64,000 bases of DNA. Origin: Eutreptiella sp. 'Long Island Sound 2002' (taxonomy: Eukaryota; Euglenozoa; Euglenophyceae; Eutreptiales; Eutreptiaceae). The translations under genes and the position numbers were made by a program. Numbering within the stretch: the first letter of the stretch is position 1; the number at the start of each line of letters is the position of its first letter. The stretch covers positions 47,244,851 through 47,308,850 of the forward strand of contig OZ038384.1 in NCBI GenBank assembly GCA_964036045.1, read 5' to 3'. This document shows, in pieces, positions 41,020 through 54,600 of this stretch. The notes under the pieces are model-generated. The model was not told the origin of the DNA. It did no database searches and saw nothing but the letters and a program-made list of their open reading frames with translations.

Positions 41020-42450
41020 GGAGGATGTGCAGGAGCTGGGAGCGGAGGAGAAGGTGGAGGGACACAATGTCAAAGGCGTCGGTGTCCAGCACGTTGCAGT
41101 GCTGAGTCGCCCGCTCATTGTGCAGGCAAACGGTCACATCAACCTCCCCCCAAGGAATGAATGGTTGGACCATCCCCAACCCTGATGGCCACAGTTTTGG
41201 CTTTCCTCATATTGGCCTGTTCCAGCAGTCTGCAAGTCACGATTGAAAGCTAAGCGCCCGTGTCTAAGACAGCCTTGTAGACCTGGTCACCAATTTTCAC
41301 TGTTATCTGGAAAACCAAATGCTCATCCTCGGAGCCGCCCCCGTATCCCTCTGGAGGGGACTTGACTTCAACCCCAGCGGCCTGCAGGCACTTAGAGTGC
41401 CAGTTTAGGCGCCGCTTCTTGGCGTTCTGGCTGCTCTTGTCGGCAGGGTGGATGGGGCTGGCTGTTTTTCACCCGATTGCTGACCGTTAGGTGTGGGGTT
41501 GGGTGCTCCTCCTCCACCAGTTGGGGGGGTGGAGGACCTTCGTCCTCAACCAGGCTTACGCTCACCCTTAAAACATCCAGGGTTGCCCCCCCCCCCCTTC
41601 AGGTCCTCCTCCCTTGTCGGCGGTCTTACGCCGTTCCTCTTCCGCTTTCTTATGTCTTTCGGGTTCGCCGCGTCTGATGTGGTATTCATCTTCATAATGC
41701 CTCCTCTTGCCGCAATATGTGCACGTTATCGTGCAGCGGAAATGGTTCTGGTGCTTTACCTAATGACCATCTTTAGTTTTCTGCGTGCGCTTCAGCGGGA
41801 GCATGCAGGCACTTCGCCCATCACAGTCGGGCGTGTGGCAGGGTCAACCCTTATCGTCTCTAGGACGACAGTAGAGAAGATTCGGGGCCTCTTTACCTTT
41901 GGAGGGGGGGGTCTCAGTCAAGTGCTTCAGCTGCCCACAACGGCCCTTCCCCGGGTCAGAGTGGGGTTGAGGCGACCTCCCTCCAGGAGACTTCTCAGCA
42001 GGGGTCTCCCTTCACAGATGTTTGCGCAGATAATAGTCCACGTTGGAGTCATTCTTCCGCTCCATGACCAATTCGATCAACAGATCGACCAGGTCATCGT
42101 GAGAGTGCGTCCGAGCTTTCCTCTCGGATGTCTCTTTGCCCCTATCCCATGTCTTAGTGGGAATCTTCCCCACTAGCCACATATGTGGCCCAGTTGGCCC
42201 ATAGGACGAGGGGTTCATGCGCCCCATGAGCTCTACCAACTCCGCCACGAACTTGGAGATGCGTGCAGCTGTGGAAAATTCGGGGACAGCAGGTAGCTTC
42301 TCAATCGCGGTTCGGACACTCAGGTCTGTTTCGCAGACTGGATTAATTTGCTCCAGTTCTTTCAAGAAGTCGCCCCAGTTGGAGCTCTTTCTGATATCGG
42401 TCTTAACCTGCCGCTGAAGGAATTCCTTTTTCCACGACTTTCTGAGCTAC
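41020..42450 (-). pseudogene. LTR-retrotransposon gag, CCHC knuckle and aspartic protease remnant
   Basis: Reading the minus strand, 42,450-42,012 gives a gag-like helical segment (LPAVPEFSTAARISKFVAEL and SHDDLVDLLIELVMERKNDS). At 41,723-41,682 a zinc knuckle reads CTYCGKRRHYEDEY, with the last Cys changed to Tyr. Around 41,300-41,240 VYKAVLDTGA is a retropepsin active site (D-T-G-A), followed at once by a TAG. TIHSLGG and then TVCLHNERATQHCNVLDTDAFDIV follow across a frameshift in a G-run. This order is typical of LTR elements, probably Ty3-like. It is heavily mutated, and no LTRs were identified. Confidence 0.7.
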
Positions 42451-42620
42451 GGGCCGATTTTGGGGCGTCGCGCGATCGCAGCAGAAGAATAATACAAAAC
42501 TAAGAAAACGACGCACCGCCAGCAAAAATAAAGCGAAAAATCGTTTTTTCCGACCTCAGAAACCCCCCAAAAAATTTTACGCCGCTGTTTCGCGAGGTCG
42601 CAAAATTTAGGACACTCACA
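42451..42620. other. Junction segment
   Basis: Contains a cgcgcgatcgc patch and A-rich sequence. No gene seen. Confidence 0.3.
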
Positions 42621-44045
42621 AAACAAAGACGAACAATAGAGTCGCGACGGCGAAGAACCTGAGCGTTGCATGCTCCAAAACACCTAGCAAAGTGCGTGTC
42701 CTAGGCGCTAGGGACTTGTGCGCGCTCCACCAACAAAGAAGAAGAAAAGAGGTGAACACCAAAAACAAGCGAGCCACGACGACGAAGACAAGAACAAAGC
42801 GAGCTCCGAACCACCTAGCAAAGTGCGTACCATAGGAGCTAGGCGACATGTGCGCGTCAAAAAAAAAAAAAGAGAGAAGGAAACGCAACAAAAAGAGAAA
42901 CACCAAACCACAAACAAAAAAAGACGCGACCACGGACCACGGGAAAACGAGGTATGACAACCAAGTATGTTACAGCCCCATGCGTCCTACATATCGTATC
43001 CACCGCTACACATACGTGGATGAGAAAACCAAGTATGTTGCGAAGGAGGGCGCCCAAGGGACAACACCGCACGCAAAAAAGAACGACGAACCGCCACGCA
43101 CGTCAAAAGGCATGCCCGCAAACACAAACCACAACCATATATCCCCCATATTTATTCCTCCATAGGCCCCGACCGCCGCGAGATACACGAAAAAAAAAAA
43201 AATCAACAAAAGCGCAAAAGGTATGGGGCGGCCACGGACAAAGGGGAAACAACGAAAAGGCGAACAAGCGAAGCCCACCAACCACGAGGAAACAACGGTA
43301 TGGCGAGCAAGTATGTTAACAATGCGAGAGAGGGCGCCAAAGGGACGGACCACGCACACACGCACACACATAAACAAGACCGCAAGGAGCGAGAAGACGA
43401 AGACAAGAGCAAGGAAAAACAAGGTATGAAACCCCACACCGCCCCGCCCGCAAACACACACACGCTCTAGCTATAGGGAATGACCACGTACCACGGGGAA
43501 ACAATGGTATGGAGGTATGACGAACAAGTATGTTAAAAATGCGAGGGACGGCGCCAAGGGGACGAAAACACAAACGTACACAAAGCCGCAAGATGCACGA
43601 AGACGGAGACAAGACAAAGGAAGGTCATGGTATGCAACCCCACCCCCGCCCCACCCACAAACAAACACACGCTTTCTCTATAGGCGACGGCAACAAGAAG
43701 CGGCACAAGGTACGACAAGTATGTTGAAAAAAAAAAAAACATGAAACCGCCTTCCACGCCCTCTCTATAAGGGAAACGCAATGCGGAGAGGTATGTTATC
43801 GAAGACGCAGCGAGAAAAAAAAAACACGAGGAAGGAGACACAAAACACAACACGCAAAAAAAAAAAAAAAAGGACCTGCGCACGCTCTTTCTCAACAGGG
43901 GAAGAAAACATGATGGGACAAAAGGAAAGGTACGTGCTACGCATCACGCATGCCACGCATCTCTGCTACGCATCTACAGGACCTCTTTTTTTGCCTTTTG
44001 AAACATGCCGACGACCGACGACGAGAACCAGCCAAGGTATGACAC
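42620..44045 (+). repeat. A-rich mosaic repeats with mini-intron-like GTATG...CTATAG segments
   Basis: Duplicated blocks include cctagcaaagtgcgt (42,684 and 42,815) and caagtatgtt...gcgag (43,310 and 43,530). Segments such as 43,424-43,478 and 43,630-43,683 begin with GTATG, end with CTATAG and are 54-55 nt, like small introns. The pieces between them are 20-100 nt. I cannot build a protein across them. Confidence 0.55.
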
Positions 44046-44339
44046 ACCCCACCCCACCAACCACACACCGCGAGCACACACACGCGCACGCACGACAGCC
44101 ACACCGCGCACGACCCCCCCCCCCACGCCACCCACACCAACACGAAGGGCCACACAGCGCACACACACACACCAGGGCCAAGGGGAAGGGCACCCGGAAG
44201 ACACACCCACCGCACCACCACACCACACCACCAAAAACACAGACAGCACAAGCACGCAACACACAACACAGCACGGCCACCGCGCACACCTACACACACC
44301 ACAAACACACACAACAAAGGACACCCCCGCCCGCGAAAC

Positions 44340-46230
44340 ACACCACCACCACCGGCAGGGAAACCCAGCCAGGAGTGGCGGGGAGTAGCACACAGGAACC
44401 TCCACCAGGAGTGGCGAGGGACCAACCACACCACACACCAGCCACAAACCCACCACACACGCCACCGCCGCACGCCACACGCCACACACCACACACCACA
44501 CACCACACACCACCGCCGACAGCGAAACCCAGCCAGGAGTGGCGGGGAACCGCGCCCGGGACCCTCCGCCAGGAGTGGCGAGGAACGCCCACCACCGCCG
44601 GCAGCGAAACCCAGCCAGGAGTGGCGGGGATTAGCACACAGGAACCTCCGCCGGGAGTGGCGAGGAACCAACCACACCACACACCAGCCGCAACCCCACC
44701 AGCACACCACCGCCGCACACCACACACCACACACCACACACCACACACCACACACCACACACCACACACCACCGCCGCCAGCGGACCCCAGCCAGGAGAG
44801 GCGGGGGACCACACACCACCACCGGCACCAAAACCCAGCCAGGAGTGGCGGGGAGTAGCACGCAGGAACCTCCGCCAGGAGTGGCGAGGGACCGACCACG
44901 CCACACACCGCCGCCAACGGACCCCAGCCAGGAGTGGCGGGGAACCACGCCCGGGACCCTCAGCCAGGAGTGGTGAGGACCGCCCACCACCACCAGCAGC
45001 GAAACCCAGCCAGGAGTGGCGGGGAGTAGCACACAGGAACCTCCGCCAGGAGTGGCGAGGGACCAACCACACCACACACCAGCCACAACCCCACCAACAC
45101 ACCACCGCCACACACCACACACCACCGCCGCCAGCGGACCCCAGCCAGGAGTGGCGGGGACCGCCCACCACCACCGGCAGCGAAACCCAGCCAGGGGTGG
45201 CGGGGAGTAGCACACAGGAACCTCCGCCAGGAGTGGCGAGGGACCAACCACACCACACACCAGCCACAACCCCGCCAACACACCACCGCCGCACACCACA
45301 CACCACACACCACGCACCACCACCGCCAGCAGGCCCCAGCCAGGAGTGACGGGGAACCGCACACCACCACCGGCAGCGAAACCCAGCCAGGAGTGGCGGG
45401 GAGTAGCACACAGGAACCTCCGCCAGGAGTGGCGAGGGACCAACCACACCACACACCAACCACAACCCCACCACACACCACCGCCGCCAGCGAACCCCAG
45501 CCAGGAGTGGCGGGGAACCGCGCCCAGGGCCCTCAGCCAGGAGTGGCGAGGACCGCCCACCGCCACCGGCAGCGAAACCCAGCCAGGAGTGGCGGGGAGT
45601 AGCACACAGGAACCTCCGCCAGGAGTGGCGAGGGACCAACCACAGCCACAACCCCACCAACACACCACCGCCGCACACCACACACCACACACGACACACC
45701 ACACGCCACGCACCACCGCCGCCAGCAGGCCCCAGCCAGGAGTGGCGGGGAACCGCACACCACCACAGGCAGCGAAACCCAGCCAGGAGTGGCGGGGAGT
45801 AGCACACAGGAACCTCCGCCAGGAGTGGCGAGGGACCAAACACACCACACACCAGCCACAAGCCCACCACACACCACCGCCGCCCGGAGACCTCAGCCAG
45901 GAGTGGCGAGGACCGCCCACCACCACCGGCAGCGAAACCCAACCAGGAGTGGCGGGGAGTAGCACACGGGAACCTCCGCCAGGAGTGGCGAGGGACCAAC
46001 CGCACCACACACCAGCCACAACCCCACCAACACACCACCGCCGCTCACCACACACCACACACCGCACACCACACACCACACGCCACTGCCGGCGGCGGAA
46101 CCCCAGCCAGGAGTGGCGGGGAACCGCACACCACCACCGGTAGCGAAACCCAGCCAGGAGTGGCGGGGAGTAGCAAACAGGAACCTCCGCCAGAAGTGGC
46201 GAGGGACCAACCACACCACACACCCGCCAC
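44340..46230. repeat. Minisatellite of about 170-250 bp units built on GCCAGGAGTGGCG
   Basis: About ten units. Each holds ccagccaggagtggcgggga, a second cctccgccaggagtggcgag and a CACACCACA-rich spacer. The core CGCCA-GGAG-TGGCG is a 5-bp stem with a 4-nt loop, and roughly thirty core copies are present. Long open frames on both strands here are repeat artefacts. Confidence 0.9.
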
Positions 46231-46560
46231 AACCCCACCAACACACCACCACCGCACACCACACACCACAAACCACGCACCACACACCAACACAGACACC
46301 ACGCGCGCACGCACCGCGCCACAAACACACACACCGGCGGCGAACCACGACCAGAGGAGGGGGCGACACGCCCGCAAGCAACGCAGCCAGGAACAGCGAA
46401 AACCCCCCCCCCCCCCACCACCACCACCCCACCCCGGAGAGACGGGACACCAACCACCACAAACCGCACAGCGAAAAGGGGGGCGGGACGAAAAGGGCCC
46501 ACGGGGGACGCAGGCGAGGGACCCAACCTCAGGGGTTTGGGGGCCCCCCCGGTGACCGTA
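46231..46560. other. C/A-rich transition
   Basis: CACAC-rich sequence and a C-run, then a gggtttgggggccccccc patch. No gene seen. Confidence 0.4.
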
Positions 46561-46838
46561 TCGGCCCCACCTGAGCACACGCAATAAGGTGGGATACGCC
46601 CGGGACCGTTGGTCAGCGGCCCGCGGTGGCACCGGCCTGGGTGAGTGACCAATGGGCCTGACCAAGAGCACTCCCCACGGCACGTACTGCGGTTCGGGCC
46701 CAGCGAGGGGCTGCGGGTAGGGCACACCGTCCATCAGGGCAGGCAAGAGACGCGCCTGTCCCGCAAGGACTCCCAAGCGACCCACAGTGTACCCGACCCC
46801 GGTGTGGGGAACGGCTGGAGTACCTGGCTACGGAGCAG

Positions 46839-46869
46839 GTCCATTTGTACCGAGCGAGTACAAATGGAC
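46839..46869. other. Perfect 12-bp hairpin with 7-nt loop
   Basis: GTCCATTTGTAC (46,839-46,850), loop cgagcga, then GTACAAATGGAC (46,858-46,869). It lies in a non-repetitive island (about 46,550-46,900) between two repeat arrays. Confidence 0.9.
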
Positions 46870-46899
46870 GGCCCGTACAACAGAGTTACACCCTGACGG

Positions 46900-47450
46900 G
46901 GAGTGCAAGCAACGCCCCCCCCACGGGGAAACACCAGGGAAGGGACCCGAGCCGGCGACAAGGACCCCCCCCCACCCACCACAGCCGGGAAGGCCCGGGC
47001 ACGACACCAGAGAAACACCGCCCCAAGCGACACGGAAAAGAGACAGAAGGAGGAGGGCACGCAAAGGGGACAGCAAGGGGACACACCACCAACAGACCCC
47101 AGCCCAGGGGGGCGGGGAACCACACAGCTGAGACAGGGGGGGGGGCACGACACACAGCCCCCACACCAAACAGGGCCGCCAAACCACGCCCGCAAAGGCG
47201 AGGACAGGCACCCAAACGCACCACCAACACACCGCACACACGCCCGAGCGTGCACACAACACACACCCCCACAACCGCCACCGACAGGAGCCCCACAAGC
47301 GCACACCACACACCAAAGCGCAGGCGCCGCCCGCACCACACACGCAACACACACAAACCCAAACAACAGGAACCCAGCAACCCCCCCCCGCCAGGAAGGC
47401 TGCAGGGCCGCCAGAAACCGCTAGGACGCAAAGGAGGACCCACCAAGCCC
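46900..47450. other. C/A-rich segment without supported gene
   Basis: Low-complexity, open on several frames. No motif. Confidence 0.35.
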
Positions 47451-50400
47451 GCAGCCAGGAGTGGCGAACGGCCACACCCAGTAACACCCGAACGGCCGAG
47501 CCCAACACCAGGACCGGGCACTACGACACCCACACCAGCACCGCCACCAACGCCCAAACCGGACGCCACGACACCCTCACCAGCGGACACACCCGAAACC
47601 AACGGAGGCACCATCGGCAACACCAGCGACCCCAGCACCCACCAAAACACTAGGACATGGGACACCCTCACCAACAACAAACCAACACAAAAAGCCACCC
47701 AACACTGACCAACGACCGCACCCAGCCGGTCCGGTCCCCCACCGACCCGCACCCAGAACCACCGCCACCGGCATCCACGCTGCTATTACTCCTACATACC
47801 GCCAACTATATACACCAACACCGCCAAAAATCAAGCCAGCACAACACCCTCACCAACACCGTCACCGCCGGCACCAACGCCTACGAAACCTACGCACGCC
47901 ACCGCCGGTTCCAGCACCTACATCACCCAAGCCAACGGCATCAAGCACACCATCGCCGGCAACACCCCACCATCAGCGTCGCAACCAGCAACGTCTGCCA
48001 CCGGAGGACACCGAAGCCACCACAGCCGGTGAGCCAACAAACCACCAAGCCCCGGCCAGGGGAAGCGAGGGCACGCGCCCGGAACTACCATGCAATCCCC
48101 GGCGACACCCACATCACCGGCGCCGCCAACACCACCCTCACCCACGACACCACCCGGAGCAACGCCTGCGCCACCTACACCAACAGCAGCACCAGCAGAC
48201 CACACCACCTACTACACACCCTCCCAGACAGAGCCACAGAAACTGACCACCGCCCTGAACACAAACCGCTGACCACCCACACACAGACCCACGCCAACCA
48301 CCACCAGCATCAGCAGGGTCCGAGACGCCGTGAACCATAGCGACGCCCACAACGACCTCACCACCGGCATCACCGACACCGACACCGGCAGTACGGCCTC
48401 AGCACCGACAAACCAGAGCGTCAACGGCAACCGCCACGGCAACACCGCCCGGTACAACACCATCGGCATCAACGACACCAAGGGAGCCAACACGCAGGCC
48501 AGCGACACCCATGGGTACCTCCACCAGGAGTGGCGAGGTCCCACCCCCGCCGTCAGAACACCACCATCCACCAGGGCAACACCCGCAGCGCCCACATCGC
48601 CCACAGCTCCGCCGGCGGCGCCCTCGCCAGCACCGTCACCAACACCGCGACGGCCAGCCACGAGTGGCACGCCCGGAACCGCCGACCACCCAAACGCAGG
48701 CCGCGCCCAGCACCAACACCAACAACACCCACGCCAACAGACCACCACGACACACGCCAACCACCAAGTAACACCTAAGACACCCTCGCCTTCGGCAACA
48801 CCAACGCCACCAACACCCACAGCACTATCCACACCACCGCCAACCCCACCAACGACGGGCCGAGGTGCCGTCACCTACAACGCCCCTAACACCACCACCA
48901 CGGCCCCGCCACCTAGGGGAACCCCACCAACGGCGTCACCAAGGACGCCAGCACGGCTGGCGAACGAACGCCACCGAGCCCTCAGCCAGGAGAGGCGAAC
49001 GCCCACACCCAGCAACACCCAAACGGCCACGCCCAGACCCAGGGCCAGGAACTGCGACACCCACACCTGCACCGCCGCCAACGTCCAAACCGAACACCAC
49101 AACACCCTCACCAGCGGAGACGCCCGGAACCAACAACGGACCAACACAAGAAACCACCCAGCGGCCAAGTTACACCCAAGGCGTTCCAACCGCGCCACCC
49201 ACCGGCCCGCACCCAGAACCACCACCAGCACCAGCAGCAGCCACTGACAACCCACACACAGACCCACACCAACCACCAGCAGCATCAACAACATCAGAGA
49301 CACCGTGAACCATAGCAACGCTCGCAACGACCTCACCACCGGCATCACCGACGGCGCCACCGGCAGTGCGACCTCACCGACAGCAACCCGGAGCATCCCA
49401 CATCCCGCATCCCGGTGAGACACCATCGGCAGCAAGGACACCGAGGGGGCCAAGGCCAACCCACCAGCCAACGACGCACATGGGAACCTCCGCCAGGAGT
49501 GGCGAGGTCCCCCCTCCGCCGTCAGAACACCGCCAGGGCAGCACTTACAACACCCTACAACGCCAACACACACAGCTCCCCCGGCGGCACCCCCACCAAC
49601 GCCAACACCAGCACCACCGACAGCGGCAGCACGGCGACACCACCACCCAACCGCAGCAAGGTCACCCTAAACCGCAACCGCAGCAACACCTATCACTACG
49701 GACCCACGGACAGCCGACACCACCAGGACCACAGGCCGGCCAAACACCAGCCACGAATGGCACACCCGGAACCACCGAACACCAGCACACAGGCCATCCG
49801 GCACCAACACCAAAAACACCCACGCCACCGGACCACCGCGAGACACACCACCGCCAACCCCACCAACGACGAACCGAGGTACCGTCACCCGCAACACCCC
49901 TGACACTACCACCACGACCCCGGCACAGAGTAACACCTAGGGCACCCCCATCGACGACAACACCAAGGACGCCACCACGGCTGGCGAACAAACGCCACCA
50001 GCGCCGCCCACCAGGCCCCCAACCAAGGGTAGAAACAACAACGCCACACACCATCGCACCCACCGCATCAAAATCACCCGGAGTATCGTCAACATCAACC
50101 AGGGGTCCCCACCACCCACCCAAGCAGCACAAAACACCACAGCAACACCACCACACCCTCGCCACCAGCGACACCACCGCCAGCACCCTCCGCCAGGAAT
50201 GGCGAGGAGAAGGCCCAACAGCGCGGACCCACCCAACGTCCCCGGCACCCTCACCATCGGACCGCCACCACCGGCGCTGACCCCCAACACACCACCGTCA
50301 CCAACGCCACCGACCCCTGACGCAAAAATCACACAGCCCGCACAGACGGCACGAGCCAGAGCAACGCCGACACCACTCCCGGCCAACTCACACGAACACC

Positions 50401-51300
50401 ACCGGAAGCACCACCGTCGACCGAACGCCACGGCGACCCCAGGGTACGAGTCCCCCCCACCATCTGCACGGCCAGCGACACCATCACCGGCACCAACCGG
50501 AACATCGACAACGACAGCCTCACCAACAACTGACACCCCCCTACCGCTGCCACCCACCAGTCACGCCACCCACCGTCGAAGCCACCCACCAATGCCGCAC
50601 CCCGAACCACACTTACACCCGAAACCGGCACCAGCACGCCCGGCCGAGCCGTCAATGGCACCACCGCCCATGGCACCGCCTACGCTCACCACCGCCACAA
50701 CCACCCCACGCGCGACCAGGAACCCCCGGCGTCGCCAACGGCCTCAACGGGCACCGACACCACCAACACCACCACCGCCGGACGGGGACTACCCACAAAC
50801 CAGGAACATCTCCACCACCAACAACCAATACACCACCCGCGGCACCCCACCATCGCCGACACCACCACGGCACCCATCACACCTCCACCACCGGAGGCGA
50901 CGTGGGCCACACCACCCGTCAACTACAGCACCCTCGCCACCACCGCCACATCCCGTCCACAAACGTTCCCACCGACAACACCACATACGCCCATACGTCA
51001 CCCACGCCATGCTCACCAACCATCACCTCGTCATCAGAGGCACCAACACCACCGGCGACGACGACAGCGACAACAGCTGACCCACCAGCTAACCACCATC
51101 AACCATAGCCCGGCACCAGCTTCATCTACTCTAACGCCCATACCACCCTCGCCAACAGCGCCGCCACCGACACAATCATCCACTCCGGCGCCCACACCAC
51201 CCTCACCACCAACATCACCAACACCACCACCCCCAAAATCAGCGCCCGCGGGAAACAGAACGGCAGAGCGAGCACGCCACCACCCGCACGCGTCGCCCAC
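47450..51300 (+). repeat. Long Thr/Asn-rich tandem repeats of about 1 kb
   Basis: Matching landmarks recur about 975 bp apart: cgtgaaccatagc-acgc at 48,330 and 49,303, and gg-acctccRccaggagtggc at 48,513 and 49,485. A further block recurs at 47,455 and 48,985. One plus frame is rich in Thr, Asn and Gly (for example NAHTTLANSAATDTIIHSGAHTT near 51,130), broken by stops and frame changes. Composition suggests a decayed beta-helix or other repeat protein. The GCCAGGAGTGGCG core is scattered through it. Confidence 0.6.
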
Positions 51301-51634
51301 CCTATCGTACACCGCTCCGCAACACGCCCCCCCCCCGCTTCCCCTGACAGGGCGTGCGCTCCAGCCCACTGCTGGGAAGACGACTTCGACATCCTCCCGG
51401 CCATCCGACACCTACTGGCAGCCATGGCCCCGCGCCCACAAGCCCACCAGCAACCCACGGAACCGCAAGAGCCCGACCACCCCATGCCACCACGCTCCAT
51501 ATCCCCCGCGTCCACCGCAGACCGGAACGCGGAACACCAGCGAGAGGAGCCCGACCCCGGCCGCACCGCCACGCCCCCACCGCCCCCCCCCCCCAAAGGA
51601 CATCTACGCCACGCTGTCCAGCACCCTAGCCCCC

Positions 51635-54600
51635 ATGGACGCCGAGCAGTACTACCAGTCCGTCCAACGAGACCTCCCTGAGGACCACGCGACCCTCCAG
51701 GGGTGGAAGCAGGAGAAAAGGTACGACAACGAGTGGGGCACAGAGGAAGACCTTCTCTGGAACGACACCTGGAAAGGCACCGCGGACGCCTTCGTGGAGG
51801 CAGCAGCCGAAACCTACCCCCGCCCGCCTGGGGACACCAGACACGGCCTCCACGCCCTCCTAGCGTTCCACAGCTGGAAACACCGCCACACCGTCACCCT
51901 CCACCCCCTCGACCACAATCCACACCGATGGACACCTGAAGACGACGCCACAGCCACCATCACCGTACAGCAAAGCCCCGAGAACCCGGAGGAATACCAC
52001 ATCACCTGGGACGATCCGGCACCCCACCCCCCCGCCTCCCCCACCCTCCCAGATGTCTTCGCCGCCATCAGTACAGAGCTCCAGGAGGCGAAAGCCCCCC
52101 AGCAACTGGACGAAGACATGCCCCAGGCACCATCACCATCAACCACACAAGACCAACCCCGCACAGAGCCCCTCACCCACCCCATCACCACAATGGAGCT
52201 CCCCCCACAACACCGCACAACCCCAGACCGAAACGGGTTTCGAGACCTGCCGCGGGAATGGGCGGTCCACAACCGCACACTCCGATGGGACGAAATCACA
52301 CCGGGCCTCCAGGCCATCCGCCTCCACTCGATCACAGAGCCCACCACCACCTGGGCACTACCGACGAACCGCCACCACCTCCTCCTCACCGTCCAAGGCG
52401 ATGCCACGATCACACCCACGGAAGGAGACCCCGTAACAGCAGCCCCTGCCCACGCCGTCCACATACCCCCGCAAGCATCGTCGGCACCTATGACGGTGCA
52501 TCCAGGCCCCACTCCTTGGCAGGCCATCGTCATCACCTACCCCGCCCCCAATGACCACACACACACCTGGCAGCAACGATGGGAGGACATCCGAGGGGAC
52601 CTCCTCCAAGAACACCTAGGGCTCACACGCACCCACCACACCCTACAACCGATACGAGGAGTAGGCCAAGCGCCACACGGCATACACGCCCCGGGAGTAT
52701 GGGCGTACGCCACACCCATAAACCCACAAGCAGCGGAGGACATCAAGACCGCCCTATCCATCCAGTAAGCCCAGACCCAAACCCTGCACCGCAACACCCA
52801 ACGAGGCTACACAATTTGGTGGGCATACCAAGACCATGACACCCTCACTCCCCAACCGGGGGCCCCCCCTCTAGACACCAACACCACCGCCCTCCTCGAA
52901 GCCGCAACAGCGGCAGCCACACAGGTAGGGGCCCCGGAAACCTGGGGCCCACAATACCTTGTCGAAACCAAAGTGGCGCCCCACGCGAAGGGCCAAGACA
53001 AGCCCCCAACAACGAAGCCGCTCCACCCCCCGCTCAAGCTAGACCCGACAGAACACACCCCCCAGGATGAATTGGCGACCCACTACATCATCCCCCACAC
53101 CACCACCCGCAAGAACAACGCCGCCAAGATCACCGTCACCCGCCACCTCCCCCACACCACACAGGTGTATGAGCTGACGGCCCCCAACGTCCTCGTCACC
53201 CGTCGCCGACACGACGAGCGATACACCATACAGGCGGAAGGAGCCGCCGCGACCACCCTGTACACATGGGCAACACGGGGGGACCTCCCACACCCCACCC
53301 TCCACCACGCCCCCTCCTGGCCCACCCCCTTCCACACAGCGGACCGCCCCAACAAGAAGCCCAAACACACGGGTGTGCACACCCACGCCCAGGAGGCCCA
53401 GCACCGACACGAAGCGAGGCGCAAGGCCCGCACCCTCCACGACGACCACACCATCCCTCGCATCGGCGCCCCCCCCGCCAGGGTATCAGATACCACCCAC
53501 AACCGCACGATCACAGGCATCACCACGGACTGCCTGAACCCAGCGTCGTCGCGGGCAGACGCCGTATCGATCAGCGAAGGGCGCTCCCACACACGGGCGG
53601 TAGCGCGCCTCCACAACATCCAACACCACAAACTCCAGCGCGCCGTTGGACCCTTCGCCGTACACGTCACCCCGTACGGCATCGACCACCCCCGGTGTGA
53701 GCACCATGACCCGCCCTGCTCCACCCAATGCACCTCGCCCCTGCGCCAACCGCTGCCGGCCCCCACCATCACGGGCAACATGTACCTGGGCACCGTACCG
53801 GGAGACCCGGGCAGATACATCCTGCCCAACAGGTCCAGGGAACACGCCATCACCCTCCACGGTGTAGAATCCCTCGCCCTGGGACCACCCCCACCAAAAC
53901 AATAACACCAACACATCCCGGGGGACAAACGGACACAGGCCCCGGACGGGGGAAAAAAGGCCCACCAACGCGCCCTGGCCCACATCACCCTCCACCCTGC
54001 AGCCCACCTACCAAAGGACTTCGGCACGGAGCGCCACATCGTCCTGGAGGGCCAAGCCCACCACATCATCACCGCCGCCCTGTACACCCTCGCCGCCCAC
54101 GAACGCCACTGGGACCCCACAACCATCCCAGCAATGCCCCCACCGCCCCAAGGCCCCAACGATCCCGTCACCCCCTTCCACATCGATCAACTCCTAAGCC
54201 GCAAGGCCCCCCCACACCTCCACCCCTCCAGGATACCACTAGCCATCGCATCGTGGGAAACCCTGGACACCCCCCCCCAACAACCCGCCATCCACATCCT
54301 CAAAGCGGACACCCAATGGTGGGTCCTCCACTGGGCACACAGAGTCCTCATGGCGGCCCAGGCCTATACCCCGGAAATGGACCCGGAAGACCCCCCACGG
54401 GGCCAGCAGCGACTCCTCCAAGCCACCACCCTCACAGGCCGCGAAGGCGCCCCCTGGGAAGCCCTCCACACAGCACTCTACTGGGCTCAAGGCTCCCCCA
54501 ACGGCCCAGACACACCGGAACCCACAGAGGCCTGGGTCAGGCAGGCCAAGGCCATGAGGAACTACCACCTACACCACCCCTTCGACGACAGCCCCGCCGC

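Noticed and set aside
44290-46785. Very long minus-strand ORFs (up to about 700 codons) with RHSW and ATPGW repeats
   Set aside because: They are translations of the GCCAGGAGTGGCG minisatellite. All frames on both strands are open because stops are absent from the repeat, and there is no domain or codon-position signal.
47450-51300. Intact adhesin gene
   Set aside because: Composition is suggestive, but stops and frame changes occur every few hundred bases and no signal peptide or anchor is seen.
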